Assembly (NCBI GenBank): GCA_030847615.1
Contig: JAUMIR010000002.1
Location: forward strand, 112,228,309 to 112,292,308
Length of the DNA: 64,000 nt
Direction of reading: 5' to 3'
DNA from: Gambelia wislizenii
Taxonomy: Eukaryota; Chordata; Lepidosauria; Squamata; Crotaphytidae
Each line of letters begins with the position of its first letter. Within the stretch, counting starts at the first letter, position 1. The position numbers and the translations under genes are program-made. The notes under the pieces are model-generated. The model saw only the letters and a program-made list of their open reading frames with translations. It had not been told where the DNA came from and ran no database searches. Of the stretch, positions 1 through 10,014 are shown piece after piece.

Positions 1-1254
1 CCCAAATTCCTTAAAATGATTATCTTGCTACACGAGGGACAGCGTGGTCAAGTCAGATATGGCGATGCTCTTTCAGAGCCCTTTCCAATAACTAATGGAG
101 TGAAGCAAGGTTGTGTTCTTGCACCAACTTTATTTACAATCTTCTTTAGCATGATGCTCCAAAGGGCTATGGCAGAACTTGAAGAAGACGACAGCATCTA
201 TATACGTTACCGTACTGATGGTAGCTTGTTTAACTTAAGCCGTCTGAGGGCTCACACTAAGACTCTAAACTATCTAGTCCATGAGCTGCTCTTCGCTGAT
301 GATGCTGCCCTTGTTGCCCACACAGAAGCATCTCTGCAGCGCCTAACATCCTGCTTTGCAACAGCTGCAGAGCTGTTTGGGCTGGAAGTCAACCTGAAGA
401 AAACAGAAGTTCTTTACCAGCCTGCACCACAGGATGAACACCACCATCCCCACATTGCTGTTGGCAAATCTGTGCTCAAGTCCGTTCAGCAGTTCACCTA
501 CCTGGGAAGCATCATCTCCTCAGATGCCAAGATTGACAAAGAGATCGATCACAGATTAACAAAGGCATATAGCGCATTTGGAAGACTTCACAAAAGAGTC
601 TGGAGTAATAAACACCTGAGACAAAACACAAAAATCAGTGTGTATAGAGCCATTGTACTGTCTATCCTCCTTTATGGATCTGAAACATGGGTCACCTATC
701 GCCACCATCTACGACTCCTTGAGCGCTTTCATCAGTGCTGTATACGTACAATCTTAAATATACACTGGACTGACTATGTGATGAATGTTGCTGTCCTTGA
801 GCAAGCAGGGATCACCAGCATTGAGGCCATGATATTGTGAACACAGCTGCGCTGGGCAGGCCAGGTTTCTAGGATGGAGGACCATCGCCTCCCTAAAATA
901 GTACTCCACGGTGAACTCGCCATGAGTCAGCGTAAGATGGGCACTCCAAAAAAGTGATACAAGGACTACCTGAAACAACATCTCAGGCTCGGCCAAATTG
1001 ATCACCAACAATGGTCTGCCCTGGCCTCACATCGGGAGGCATGGAGATGCACTATCCACAATGCTGCAGCCTTATTTGGGAACTCATGCCGAACAAGTCT
1101 TGTAGAGAAACGACAACGCAGAAAGAATCACAACCCAAAAACATCACCCAAGGAGACCTTCTGCTGTTCTTTCTGCAACCAGACTTGTTTATCTCGGATT
1201 GACCTTTTTAGTCATCAGCGCGCTTGCAGAAAGTGCGGGATGAGTCCTTCTTGA
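1..1254 (+). pseudogene. Non-LTR retrotransposon RT C-terminal half, zinc-finger tail
   Basis: The frame is already open at base 1, so the 5' part lies outside the window. It encodes the palm and thumb of a LINE-type reverse transcriptase: NGVKQGCVLAP, the catalytic LLFADDAALV, then YLGSIISSD and SILLYGSETW. A downstream domain starts with LRWAG. The end carries a C2H2-like finger (CSFCNQTC followed by HQRAC), closing at a TGA at 1252-1254. Two in-frame stops interrupt it: TGA at 838-840, where sister copies keep CGA (Arg), and TGA at 955-957 in an otherwise conserved KKRYKD stretch. This copy is dead. Four more fragments of the family lie at 22.3, 29.5, 57.1 and 57.6 kb. The RT and finger-tailed end suggest the I/Ingi/Vingi side of the LINE tree, but the clade is a guess. 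Confidence 0.85.
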
Positions 1255-1256
1255 AT

Positions 1257-1270
1257 CTTCGTTTGCGAAG
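1257..1270 (+). other. 3'-terminal hairpin of the zinc-finger LINE
   Basis: CTTCGTTTGCGAAG forms a perfect 5-bp stem with a 4-nt loop. It sits just after the ORF stop and just before the (GA)n tail. The same hairpin ends the copies at 22261-22274 (reverse strand), 29931-29944 and 57792-57805, and with one stem change at 57089-57102. Its position at the extreme 3' end suggests a reverse-transcriptase recognition structure. Confidence 0.7.
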
Positions 1271-1275
1271 AAAAG

Positions 1276-1277
<2 letters not shown>

Positions 1278-1319
<42 letters not shown>
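1278..1319 (+). repeat. (GA)n microsatellite, LINE tail
   Basis: About 21 uninterrupted GA units follow the AAAAGCCAGA end of the LINE. Shorter GA runs follow two other copies (57.09 kb reverse, 57.81 kb), so the tract probably grew from the element's own 3' terminal repeat. Confidence 0.9.
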
Positions 1320-1323
<4 letters not shown>

Positions 1324-1553
1324 CAGCTTTTCCATCTGGCCTTTACACTGTTTTCATTATTGTGATAATTTAAATGGTGTTTACTGTGCATGTTTTGTTT
1401 TTGTTGCCTGTTATCCTGTTTCAATTGTATTTTTTTGGTGGGGAAATAGGCGGAATATGTAATAATAACAACGATGATAAAAATTGAGGAAGAAGAGAAG
1501 CAAGGGAAAGGGGAGGAGGAGGTGAAGAGGGGGAAGAGGAAGAAGGAGAAGTA
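1320..1553. other. Unassigned; purine-rich tract
   Basis: 1320-1470 is AT-rich and unrecognised. About 1474-1550 is almost pure purine (AGGAAGAAGGAGAA type). No coding signal. Confidence 0.4.
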
Positions 1554-1904
1554 CAGATCAACCCCCCTATCTGTGGGGATATGTTCCAAGCCCCCCCCCC
1601 GTGGATACTCGAAACCATGGATAATAGAGAACCCTATTATTTTCAATGAGAGGAACGCTGGAAGTTGACCATAGAATCACATTGGAGGACCTAGAAATGC
1701 CTAGAGATGACATATGTATTCTTGGACCTGGATAAGTGAAACTGTGGATTATAGGGAACCCTATTATTTTCAATGAGAAGAACACTAAAAGTTGACCATA
1801 GAATCACACTCGAAGACACAGAAATTCCTACAGAGCACACATATTTTTGGATGTGGATAAGTGAAACCATGGATACCGAACCCATGGATACTGGTGTTGA
1901 CCTA
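1554..1904. mobile_element. Tigger-like (pogo/mariner) MITE with internal tandem duplication
   Basis: Termini CAGATCAACCCCCC and GTTGACCTA are inverted relatives, flanked by TA on both sides (1552-1553 and 1905-1906). Internal motifs such as CTGTGGGGATATGTTCC and GGATACCGAACCCATGG match the better-preserved element split by the gypsy insertion at 10.6/16.4 kb. A 127-bp unit (CATGGATAATAGAGAACC through CTGGATAAGT) occurs twice in tandem (about 1611-1737 and 1738-1864) and then partially a third time. The TA duplication and TIR style fit Tigger-like elements; no transposase is present. Confidence 0.65.
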
Positions 1905-2731
1905 TACTACTATGAACTCTTGTTTTATGCAATAATCCTCCTCCATTATCCAAGTAGTAGAAGTTCAAGTTGAACAAAAAAGTTCTTTACATAATATTAC
2001 AATTGAGAAATTATTTTCTTGCGATAAAAGTGGTGGCCTCTAACTAGATGGCTTTAAAAGTGGCAAATTGATAAAATACTGGTTATTTCAACAGCAGTTG
2101 GACATCACAGGTAAAATGGATGCTCAATGGGCAGAAGTGATCTTCCTAAGATTTTGAGTCTGATGACAATAAGGGATATTTTGTCAATACCATATCTTGG
2201 TTGTGACCTCAGTGGAGGCATATGGCTGGTCTACTCCAATGTAAACTTATAAAATTTGCAGTGGCTGAACCAATGTATGGACCAAAACAGCTATACTTGG
2301 ATAAAAGCACCTTCCCAGTTTCCAATAAAAATGCATGCAACAGGTATATATTAAGCAAAGAGGTGTCTCTTAGTGAATATATCATACCAAAAACTTACTA
2401 CTTACTAAAAATCTGATATGCTTGGAACAATGCATGTATTAGGCAATATGGTTTGCAAAAAATGTGTATATTAGATGAAATGCGCAGAAATGTGGAGAAA
2501 CCTTGAGCCAAACTTTAAAAAATATTGCAAAGGGGTGCAGAAGTGGGATGAAATGGATTCAAGTTTGTGGGGAAAATGAGAACTGGAGAGAAACCAAAGT
2601 TGACAAATCAGACCATCTCTATTTCTTTCTGTCTCTCCATTTCACTTAACTCTTCCCTTCACATCTAGATATACTTTTTCTGCTGCTACCTCCTTCAGTC
2701 ACTCTTTACTGCTGCTGCTGCTGTATGTCGC
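1905..2731. other. Unrecognised AT-rich DNA
   Basis: No coding frame or repeat recognised apart from a short (CTG)n at about 2708-2723, directly upstream of the copia insertion site. Confidence 0.4.
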
Positions 2732-3220
2732 TGTCAGGAAATGACATGGATGTGACCACAAGATGGAGCTGTAAGCTTAACAATGAAAGTAGTTAAGCTC
2801 CAGTGGCAGGTATGTGTGTGAGTTAGCATTTGAGAGTATGCACATCTGAGATGCCTGATGTAACAGGCATTTTTAACTACTTATAAAAAGGAGTTGGGAA
2901 TTATCTCCAGTGTGGGTTTGTTGTGGATGGTGGTTGGCGAAGCAGTTTGTTGGTTTAAGAGATTGTCTTATACTCTGTATATTTATTGTAAATATACTGC
3001 AAACAAAGATTAAAGCCTTCAAGTTGAGTGAAGGCTGGCCTTGTTGCTGTCTTTATTTGGCAAGCCAGAGCTCAAGGCAGTGTGCTGGGGTGAAGGAATT
3101 TTTCCTTCTCAGCCTGAAGTCTTTTGCAGAAGTCTCTCCAGAAACCTCCTTGGCGTCCTGTTGACGTGGAACACCTCTGTAAGTGGTGGTGGACATAGTG
3201 CGTCTTTCTACGCCCCAACA
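2732..3220 (+). repeat. Copia 5' LTR
   Basis: 489 bp, TG...CA. A TATA-like TTATAAAAAG lies at 2881-2890 and a polyadenylation-like ATTAAA at 3009-3014, giving plausible U3/R/U5 divisions. It is about 96% identical to the 3' LTR by eye, which has an extra GA and two extra 3-bp insertions. Confidence 0.92.
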
Positions 3221-3221
3221 A

Positions 3222-3237
3222 GGGTTATGGGCCCAGC
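3222..3237 (+). promoter_or_regulatory. Primer binding site, anticodon arm of initiator tRNA-Met
   Basis: One base after the LTR, GGGTTATGGGCCCAGC is the exact complement of the vertebrate initiator tRNA-Met anticodon arm (GCUGGGCCCAUAACCC), not of a tRNA 3' end. Drosophila copia is known to prime from a 5' half of initiator tRNA-Met cut in the anticodon loop; the same arrangement is inferred here. Confidence 0.8.
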
Positions 3238-3474
3238 GTCCGCGTGGACAATGCTTGAGAAGCTGTGGGAGATATAGTTCTGCAATCGGTGAGCTGTTTT
3301 GTGTTCCTAGAGGGTTGAAGAGAAAAGTCCTGGAAAGGAGTGAGTTAAGTGTGTCTTCTCGAAGACTCTGCTCTTATCTGTTTGCTTTGGGATGCTAATT
3401 GTTTTTGGCAGCCTGCCTGGACTGTTATCAGTGTGTTTGTTTGCATCTGTTTAAGTCGCAGACTCAGTGCAGAC

Positions 3475-4218
3475 ATGGAAACAGCAGTTAGGTTTGAAAA
3501 GCTGTCTGAGAAGAACTATGCTTCCTGGAAAACTTACATGAAGGCTTTGCTAATAAAGCAGGACTTATGGGACTATGTAAAGAAACAACCTGACCCTGCT
3601 AATGAGGATGAATTAATAGGTGATAAAAAAGCTAGAGCTACCATTATTCTAGCTTTAGAACCAAATCAGCTGAATAATATCAGAGATAAGAGGCCAGCAT
3701 TTGAAGTCTGGAAAGCTCTTGAGAATGTCAACCAACCAGCTGGAGACTTGTCAAAACTGCTGTGCAGCAGAAAGCTGTATTGTTGTAAACAGCAGGAAGG
3801 TGAATCCGTGCTTGTGCATTTAAAAAGGATGCAGGATAATTTCGCAGAGTGCAGTGGGCATGGCATCTGAATAGAAGAAACCCAAAAAGCTTTTATACTT
3901 CTGAGTAGTCTAAGCAGTGAATGGGAGTTTCTAATGTACAGTCTCCAAGGAGTAGCCGAAGCTGATTTAAATTTCAACCTCGTGGTATCCAGAATATTGG
4001 AAGAGGCACAGAGAAGAGACTCAGAGGAGAGCTTCAAGGGAGTGACCAGCTGGAGGAGACAACCAACCAACCAATCCACATCCTTGTCTGAGGAAGGGAG
4101 TGCTGCTGTCTGCAGAACACAGAGGTGTTTTTCCTTTGGAGAGACCAGACATTTGATAAAGAACTGTCCTAAGGTCTCTGCAGCAAAGAAAGGACAGAAC
4201 TCACAAAGAAAAAGGAAA
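3475..4218 (+). pseudogene. gag: Copia Gag region
   Basis: The frame opens with METAVRFEKLSEKNYASW, the typical start of copia-type Gag, where YASW and the following helix-rich segment form the capsid-like region. A TGA at 3868-3870 interrupts it between GHGI and IEETQ, and the same frame then continues. The zinc knuckle at 4126-4167 reads CFSFGETRHLIKNC: the first Cys, the His and the last Cys are present, but the second Cys is Phe (TTT at 4135). Basic residues follow before the protease. The product would be defective in length and in nucleic-acid binding. The start was chosen by homology; 5' leader sequence separates it from the primer site. Confidence 0.88.
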
Positions 4219-4660
4219 GACAAGCCCCAAGATGGGAGGGGGTTTGCTACTACTGTAGAGGGAGTTGTAAATGAGAAAAAGGACCAGTTTGTCTGGATTT
4301 TGGACAGTGGGTGTTCTCACCATATGACCCCTGATAGGGAAAAACTACAGAGCCCAAAGCCAGCACCAGTGGACACTGCGGTATTTGCAGATGGTGAATC
4401 TGGCAGTGTAGAGATTCAAGGGTCTGTATTAATCCCTGGTTTAAACAAGGTATTTCATAATGTACTGTGTGCACCAAAACTACAAAATAGCCTTGTAAGT
4501 GTGGCATCCCTAACCAGTGATGGATATGAAATCCTTTTCAAAGGAGATGAGGGGATTGTGTCCAAGGAGGGAGTAGTATGTGGTAAAGCCATAAAGAAAA
4601 ATCACATTTATCAAATGGTAGCACAGGTGCAGTGTGGGAATGTAACAAATAAGCCACTGC
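4219..4660 (+). pseudogene. pro: Copia aspartic protease region
   Basis: Same frame as Gag, with no further stop. WILDSGCSHHM, with the catalytic Asp at 4303, is the copia-type protease active site, followed by hydrophobic segments (VLIPGLNKVF, NVLCAPKLQNSLVSV) normal for this fold. In intact elements it would cut the Gag-Pol polyprotein in virus-like particles. The domain itself looks undamaged, but the stop in Gag lies upstream. Confidence 0.85.
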
Positions 4661-5640
4661 ATGATGGGTGTGCTCATTACCTTCATAGAGTTATGGGCCA
4701 TATAAGCTTCAAAGGTTTGAGAAACCTAGAGAAGGTTTGCCCAGAGTTTAAGGTAGAGTACTGTAAAAGTTACCTGGACTGTGCTATTTGCAAAAAGGAA
4801 AAGGTCAAGGCTTACCCTGTAGCCAAGGTGAGCAAATGCATAACCCAGAGACCTTTTCAGGTTGTACATGCGGATTTATCAGGGCTGCATCAAGTAAAGA
4901 GTATAGGGGGTAGCAGGTTTACCCTATTGATAGTAAATAGGCATACCAGATTTACCTATGTGGCAATGCTCAAAACCAAAAGTGAGGCTGCTAATATGAT
5001 CAAAAAATGGGTCAATTCTGTTGAAAAGGAGTTTCCTTACAAGGTTGGCACTGTTGTGACTGACAGAGGTGGGGAATTCTTAAGTAGCAATTTGCGGCAG
5101 TGGTTTGGGTGGAAAGGGATCCAACATAAAACTATAAATCCCGGATGTCCAGCTGAGGATGGTTTGGCTGAACGTAGGATTGGGATGATAAACCAAATAA
5201 GGGATTGTATGTTAGAGGATTCTGGAGCGCCAGCTAATTTGTGGGGAGAAGCAACAAGAACTGCTTGTCAAATTGTAAATAGGTCATGATGCAGTGCGAT
5301 AAACCAAACACCATACTACTTATTGTATGGAAGAGCACCAAACCTAAAGTGCTTAAGAGTGTTTGGACAATTTGCATCAGTGTACATTCCTCTTCAGTTC
5401 AGGAAAAAGAATCAGCCCAAAAGCCAAAGGTTGCATTTTGTGGGCTCTGAGGGGAACAAGTACAGGTTCCTGATGGATGGGAATAGGATTTTGTATTCAA
5501 GGAGTGCTAAGTTTGAGACTCATGCTGGGTGGAAGAGAGTATACCCTGACCAAAATGTTGATGTAAAACGGAAAGCCAGTGTGGTAGATAAGAACAATGG
5601 AAATGGAGGGGGTACATGCATCCAGGGATGTCGTAGATGA
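4661..5640 (+). pseudogene. int: Copia integrase, DD35E
   Basis: The HHCC zinc-binding segment is visible (YLHRVMGH and, later, CAICKKEK). The catalytic core shows HADLSG (Asp at 4873), TDRGGEF (Asp at 5062) and GLAER (Glu at 5170). The last two are separated by exactly 35 residues, the DD35E spacing of retroelement integrases. A TGA at 5287-5289 breaks the frame just after the core; the C-terminal region (YYLLYGRAPNLKCLRVFG) continues in the same frame. Near 5605-5640 the reading frame shifts, probably at the GGAGGGGG run. The enzyme would join cDNA ends to host DNA with a 5-bp stagger, matching the GTCGC duplication. Confidence 0.9.
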
Positions 5641-6052
5641 GAAACCAGGTGTGTCACAACAGCCTGGAATTTCAAGTAAACAGGGCACTTTGAAGGTGCC
5701 TGGTATTCCAGAAGAGCCTAGCACTTCATTAGACTTGCAACCAAAGCCAGAGATAGTGACTGTGATTCAAGAACAAGTTGATACTCATGGGCAAGACACT
5801 CAGGCCAGTGTTGGTAGCAGTGACACTGAGGGTGGTCAAGGTACATTCCTGATTCCCATGAGGTCTCAGAAGGGAAAGTTCTTCATAGTAAAGCAAGGAC
5901 AAGCCTCTTCTGTGACAGCAGTAAAAAGAACTGAAAACACTCCAGAAAGAGCCAGGAGAACATGCACTAAGCAGGAGGGGTGGAAGAAAACCAAAGCTCT
6001 GGTGTGTGTGGCAGAGTATAGCCAGGATATTTTTGGTCAGGCCTGTAAGTAA
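5597..6052 (+). pseudogene. Copia integrase-RT linker, frame-shifted
   Basis: About 150 codons, one frame away from the integrase. The composition is rich in Pro, Gln, Thr and Ser (SQQPGISSKQGTLKVPG), normal for the disordered linker between copia integrase and RT, and it ends with a basic stretch. In complete copia elements the RT begins shortly after such a segment. Here the sequence runs into about 200 bp of non-RT DNA and then the polypurine tract, so the deletion breakpoint lies near 6050-6200. Confidence 0.7.
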
Positions 6053-6250
6053 AAGGAAATTGACAAATGATAGCACCAGGGAAGCCAGAGCCGGGTGGGT
6101 CAGTAGCATGGGCTATCAAGGTCTAAGAAAACACTGTGGCATTGTAAAGAATGGGAATGGAGTTGCAGACTCTAGAGATATCAGCGAGTAAGGTCACAGT
6201 ATATAAAAGGATAGGTGTAAATGACACGTGGGACACACCACATGTCATTT

Positions 6251-6259
6251 GGAGGGGAA
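6251..6259 (+). promoter_or_regulatory. Copia polypurine tract
   Basis: GGAGGGGAA lies immediately upstream of the 3' LTR TG, where plus-strand DNA synthesis starts. Confidence 0.8.
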
Positions 6260-6756
6260 TGTCAGGAAATGACATGGATGTGACCACAAGATGGATCTGT
6301 AAGCTTAGAAATGAAACTAATTAAGCTCCAGTGGCAGGTGTGTGTGTGAGTTAGCATTTGAGAGTATGCACATCTGAGATGCCTGATGTAACAGGCATTT
6401 TTAACTACTTATAAAAAGGAGTTGGGAATTATCTCCAGTGTGGGTTTGTTGTGGATGGTGGTTGGCGAAGCAGTTTGTTGGTTTAAGAGAGATTGTCCTA
6501 TACTCTGTATATTTATTGTAAATATACTGCAAACAAAGATTAAAGCCCTCAAGTTGAGTGAAGGCTGGCCTTGTTGCTGTCTTTATTTGGCAAGCCAGAG
6601 CTCAAGGCAGTGTGCTGGGGTGAAGGAACTTTTCCTTCTCAGCCTGAAGTCTTTTGCTGAAGTCTCTCCAGAAACCTTCTCCTTGGCGTCCTGTCAATGT
6701 GGAACAACTCTGCAGGTAGTTGTGGTGGACACAGCGTGTCTTTCTACGCCCCAACA
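6260..6756 (+). repeat. Copia 3' LTR
   Basis: 497 bp, collinear with the 5' LTR, ending CCAACA followed by the GTCGC duplication. Confidence 0.92.
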
Positions 6757-6820
6757 GTCGCTGCCTACTGATGTGAAAGAGAGACACTAAGGAGATTACC
6801 ACACCAGGCTTTTAACGTGC

Positions 6821-6930
6821 AGCAATCGTGTTAGTGAAACAAATGGAAACAAACCAATATTGAAGCAATTCTTATTGCACCTCCAATTCAATACCAGGAT
6901 GTTTCCATTTGCTTCACTAACATGATTGCT
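6821..6930. repeat. Foldback repeat, 30-bp arms
   Basis: Arms 6821-6850 and 6901-6930 are reverse complements with two mismatches and a 50-nt spacer. A GGAGATTACC motif preceded by TAA at 6788-6790 resembles the left end of the 3-bp-TSD MITE family described at 23.2 kb, but no matching right end was found. Confidence 0.55.
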
Positions 6931-8090
6931 GAGTAATACTGATGGGATGGTGAGAGGGAAGAAAAGAGACAGAGGGGGTGAGAAGGGGAATAGTCTGATT
7001 GGTCAGACAGGGGGCAAGGGAGAAGACTGGGCATCAGAAAGCGGGGGGAAGAGAAAGGTGGGGGGATAGATGGGGGGGGAAGAAAAGAGACAGATTGGGC
7101 AGGAGGGGGAATAATTAGATCCCGCAGGCAGGAGGGTGGTGACACAAGGGGAAGAGAATGAGAAGAGGACAAATATGCCCACTTACCCCATGTGACTGCT
7201 GGTATGGGAACTGAAGCAGAAGATGACTTATCGTATGGAGGCAATAATGGAAAAGACAGTGCTATTGAGGCCTATTGATGGGTTTCCCCATCAATGAAAA
7301 GGTGCGCTCCAGCAACAGTTTGAATACAGACTGGCAACAGAATAGAAACAACATCATGCAATAAGGAATGGTCACATACGCTATTATCCTGCTCTAGTAG
7401 CGCTGGTAAAGTGCTATGTTTGTTATCTTTTCCAAAAGTCTCTCCCCCCGAATGGTTAACAACACCCACTACACATGGCTTCAATCTAAAAAACAAACAA
7501 ACAAAAAAAAACAGTCTTTGTCATATGGTGTGCAGGACATACTTTCTGTCTCCAGATACAATAATTATCTTCCCATGGCATCATCATTAAGAACCCCTAA
7601 ATATTTTTCAAGGGTCTTTACAACTCCCCAACAATGTCAGTTTTCAAGAGCTTGGAAAAGTTACTTTGGAGGATTTCTCAGAGTGAGAGACTAGGTGGGC
7701 AGCTGCTTCAGGGTGGCTCTCCCCACTTCTCCGGCCACTTCCTCCCTAGACCAAAGGAGAGCAAAGGCTATGTGAAGGGCTTCAAAGAGTGCCTGTCATG
7801 TTACCTGGCTGAGGCAGTGGGAGAGGAGCTCCCAACAGTGTGTGTGAGCATGTCAATAATTCAGCACCCCTTTTCCATTCCATTGCCAGCATAAAGTTAG
7901 TCTTGCTGTCTGAGGTAGGGTTGCCATATCCCCTGTTGCCTAGGTTTTACCTGGATTCTAGGTACACCACCTAGTGACCATTTGGACTGTCACTTGGTCT
8001 GGATTCCAAGCTTTCATTTTGAAAAAATGTCTCTATCGCTTGTGGGAACTGAAAAGCAGAGGCACCCTTCTGTGAAAGTATTCTGTAAGA
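6931..8090. other. Mostly unrecognised; one palindromic MITE core
   Basis: 6945-7140 is G-rich and purine-rich. At about 7271-7297 TATTGATGGGTTTCCCCATCAATGA is a palindrome matching the core of the MITE family seen at 23.6, 28.9 and 45.7 kb, so part of this stretch is probably an old relative. The rest, including an A-rich run near 7490-7510, is unassigned. Confidence 0.35.
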
Positions 8091-8091
8091 A

Positions 8092-9038
8092 AGTATTCAA
8101 CATCTTTATCAATGACTTGGATGATGGAATTAGGGGCATACTTTTCAGATTTGCAGATGACACCAAATTAGGAGGAGTAGCTAATACCTTAGAGGACAGG
8201 ATCAAAATTCAAAATGACCTGGACAGACTGCAGAGCTGGGCCAAAGCTAACAAAATGAAATTCAATACGGAGAAATGTAAGGTACTGCACTTAGGGCGGA
8301 AAAACAAAATGCATAGGTTCAGGATGGGGGAGACCTAGCTGAAGAAGACTATATGCAAAAGGGATCTAGGAGTCCTAGTAGACCACAAGTTGAACATGAG
8401 TCAACAGTGTGATGCGGTGGCTAAAAAGGCCAATGCGATTTTGGGCTGCATCAATAGAAGTATAGTGTTTAGATCAAGGGAAGTCATAGTACCACTGTAT
8501 TCTGCCTTGGTCAGGCCTCACCTAGAATACTGTGTCCAGTTCTGGGCACCACAATTCAAAAAGGATATTGACAAATTGGAGTGTGTCCAGAGAAGGGTGA
8601 CTAAAATGGTGACAGGTCTGGAAACCATGCTTTATGAGGAAAGACTTAGGGAGCTGGGTATGTTTAGTGTGGAAAAAAGACAGTTAAGGGTCAATATGAT
8701 AGCCCTGTTTAAGTATTTGAAGGGGTGTCACATTGAGGATGGAGCAAGCTTGTTTTCTGCTGCTCCAGAGACTAGGTCACAGAGCAATGGATGCAAGCTC
8801 CAGGAACGGAGATTCCACCTCAACATTAGGAGGAACTTTTTGACAGTAAGAGCTGTTTGGCAGTGGAACACACTCCCTCAGAGCGTGGTGGGGTCTCCTT
8901 CCTTGGAGGTCTTTAAAGAGAGACTGGATGGCCATCTGTCAGGGATGCATTGATCGTGATTCCTGTGTGGCAGGGGGTTGGACTGGATGGCCCTTGTGGT
9001 CTCTTCCAACTCTATAATTCTATGATTCTATGATTCTA
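8092..9038 (+). mobile_element. CR1 LINE, 5'-truncated
   Basis: It encodes the RT C-terminal half: FINDLDDGI, catalytic [32 protein letters not shown] and the typical end [17 protein letters not shown]. One TAG (8336-8338) replaces Trp after RMGET; otherwise the frame is continuous to the TGA at 8951-8953. The 3' UTR contains the conserved GGTTGGACTGGATGG and ends in ATTCTATG repeats (about 9012-9038), the CR1 hallmark. It is truncated at about 8092, as usual for CR1, and cannot move on its own. Confidence 0.93.
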
Positions 9039-9760
9039 AACAAGTCTGCTTAACCTTTCAAGGAAGGAAGACTCAGGGTGTGAGCAGAGAATTCAAGAAG
9101 CAAAGGAGAGCCCATGGGCAAGGGTGAATGTGAAGTGAGGCGGTCAGTCAGTCAGAAGGAAGGGGGTGCGAGTAGTGTAAGTGGTGGTCCATAAGATGAA
9201 AGGGAGAGTGGCGTTGTGAGGGTGTGAGATCAGGCAAGAGAGGGAATAGGAAGGAAGGGAGAGTAAGCAATGAAGGTGGCAGACTGTAAGAAACAAGGGG
9301 TCTGCTAGATACGTTTGCTGAGAGGTAGTCTTGGGTGCCACTTACACAATGAAAATGTAGTGGGAACAATTTGTGTCGAACCCTGGTTGTTTACACGTAC
9401 ATCGTGATGGTCCCGAGCTTTTGGGAAGGAGGGGCACCGTTTATCCCTCAACGAGTGGGACTTTCCGTCCCGCAGTTTGTAACGATTTTTTTAAAAGTCA
9501 CGGGAGGATTTGGAAAATCGGAAATGTAAACAGTCAGGGATAATATATCTCGGTACTAGGTGATGACCGGAAATGGTGACCGGGAGCAGGCTCAGAGAAG
9601 GAGGGCTCAGTCACCTATTCAATAGATTCAGCCTCACCAACTGAAAACAAAGGCTTCCCTTCCAGCTGCATGAAGGTTTGTGTGTCTGTCTGTACACTAA
9701 GTCAGCCTGTTCAATGGATTTTTACACTGCAAAGCCTTCAGCTTCAACCTGTCTCTGCCC
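9039..9760. other. Unassigned with foldback-like segments
   Basis: 9050-9370 is unrecognised. Around 9385-9550, GTTTACACGT, GGTCCCGAGC and TGTAAACAGTCAGGGAT recur in related or inverted form near 10,050-10,160 (TGTAAACA, TCCCGGGA), suggesting an old foldback element interrupted by tandem repeats. Confidence 0.3.
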
Positions 9761-9764
9761 TGCA

Positions 9765-10014
9765 TGATGTGTTTAAATTTTAAAGATAGTCACAATGCAA
9801 GCCTGTGTGCTCCTGATTGCCTCATTCAATCCCTCCCTGCCCCATCCCCTACACTTGGCTTCCCAGATGAATGCATACTCGCATCAGGGCTTGTGTGTGT
9901 GTTTAAATTTTAAAGGCACAGTCAAAATGCAAGCCTGTGTGCTCCTTATCACCTCCTTCAATCCCTCCGAGTCTCAGCCTTCTTCACTTGGCTTCCAAGA
10001 TGAATGCATAGTAT
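9765..10014 (+). repeat. Tandem repeat, ~125-bp unit, two copies
   Basis: The block TGTTTAAATTTTAAAG ... ATGCAAGCCTGTGTGCTCC ... CTTGGCTTCCCAGATGAATG occurs at about 9770-9897 and 9899-10014 with moderate divergence. Confidence 0.75.

Larger units (their letters stand above)
2732..6756 (+). mobile_element. Ty1/copia LTR retrotransposon lacking RT/RNase H
   Basis: Both LTRs (2732-3220 and 6260-6756) begin TG and end CA. The element is flanked by a perfect 5-bp duplication GTCGC (2727-2731 and 6757-6761). Internal order is gag, zinc knuckle, aspartic protease, integrase, the copia order in which integrase precedes RT. After the integrase C-terminal region only a low-complexity linker and about 200 bp remain before the polypurine tract; the expected RT and RNase H (roughly 700 codons) are absent. 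Total length is about 4.0 kb. LTR differences, about 18 substitutions plus three small indels by eye, indicate an insertion that is not very recent. It is either a non-autonomous internal-deletion derivative that moved in trans, or a copy that lost RT after insertion. Confidence 0.93.

Noticed and set aside
3666..4223. Reverse-strand 185-codon frame
   Set aside because: Antisense shadow of the copia Gag coding strand.
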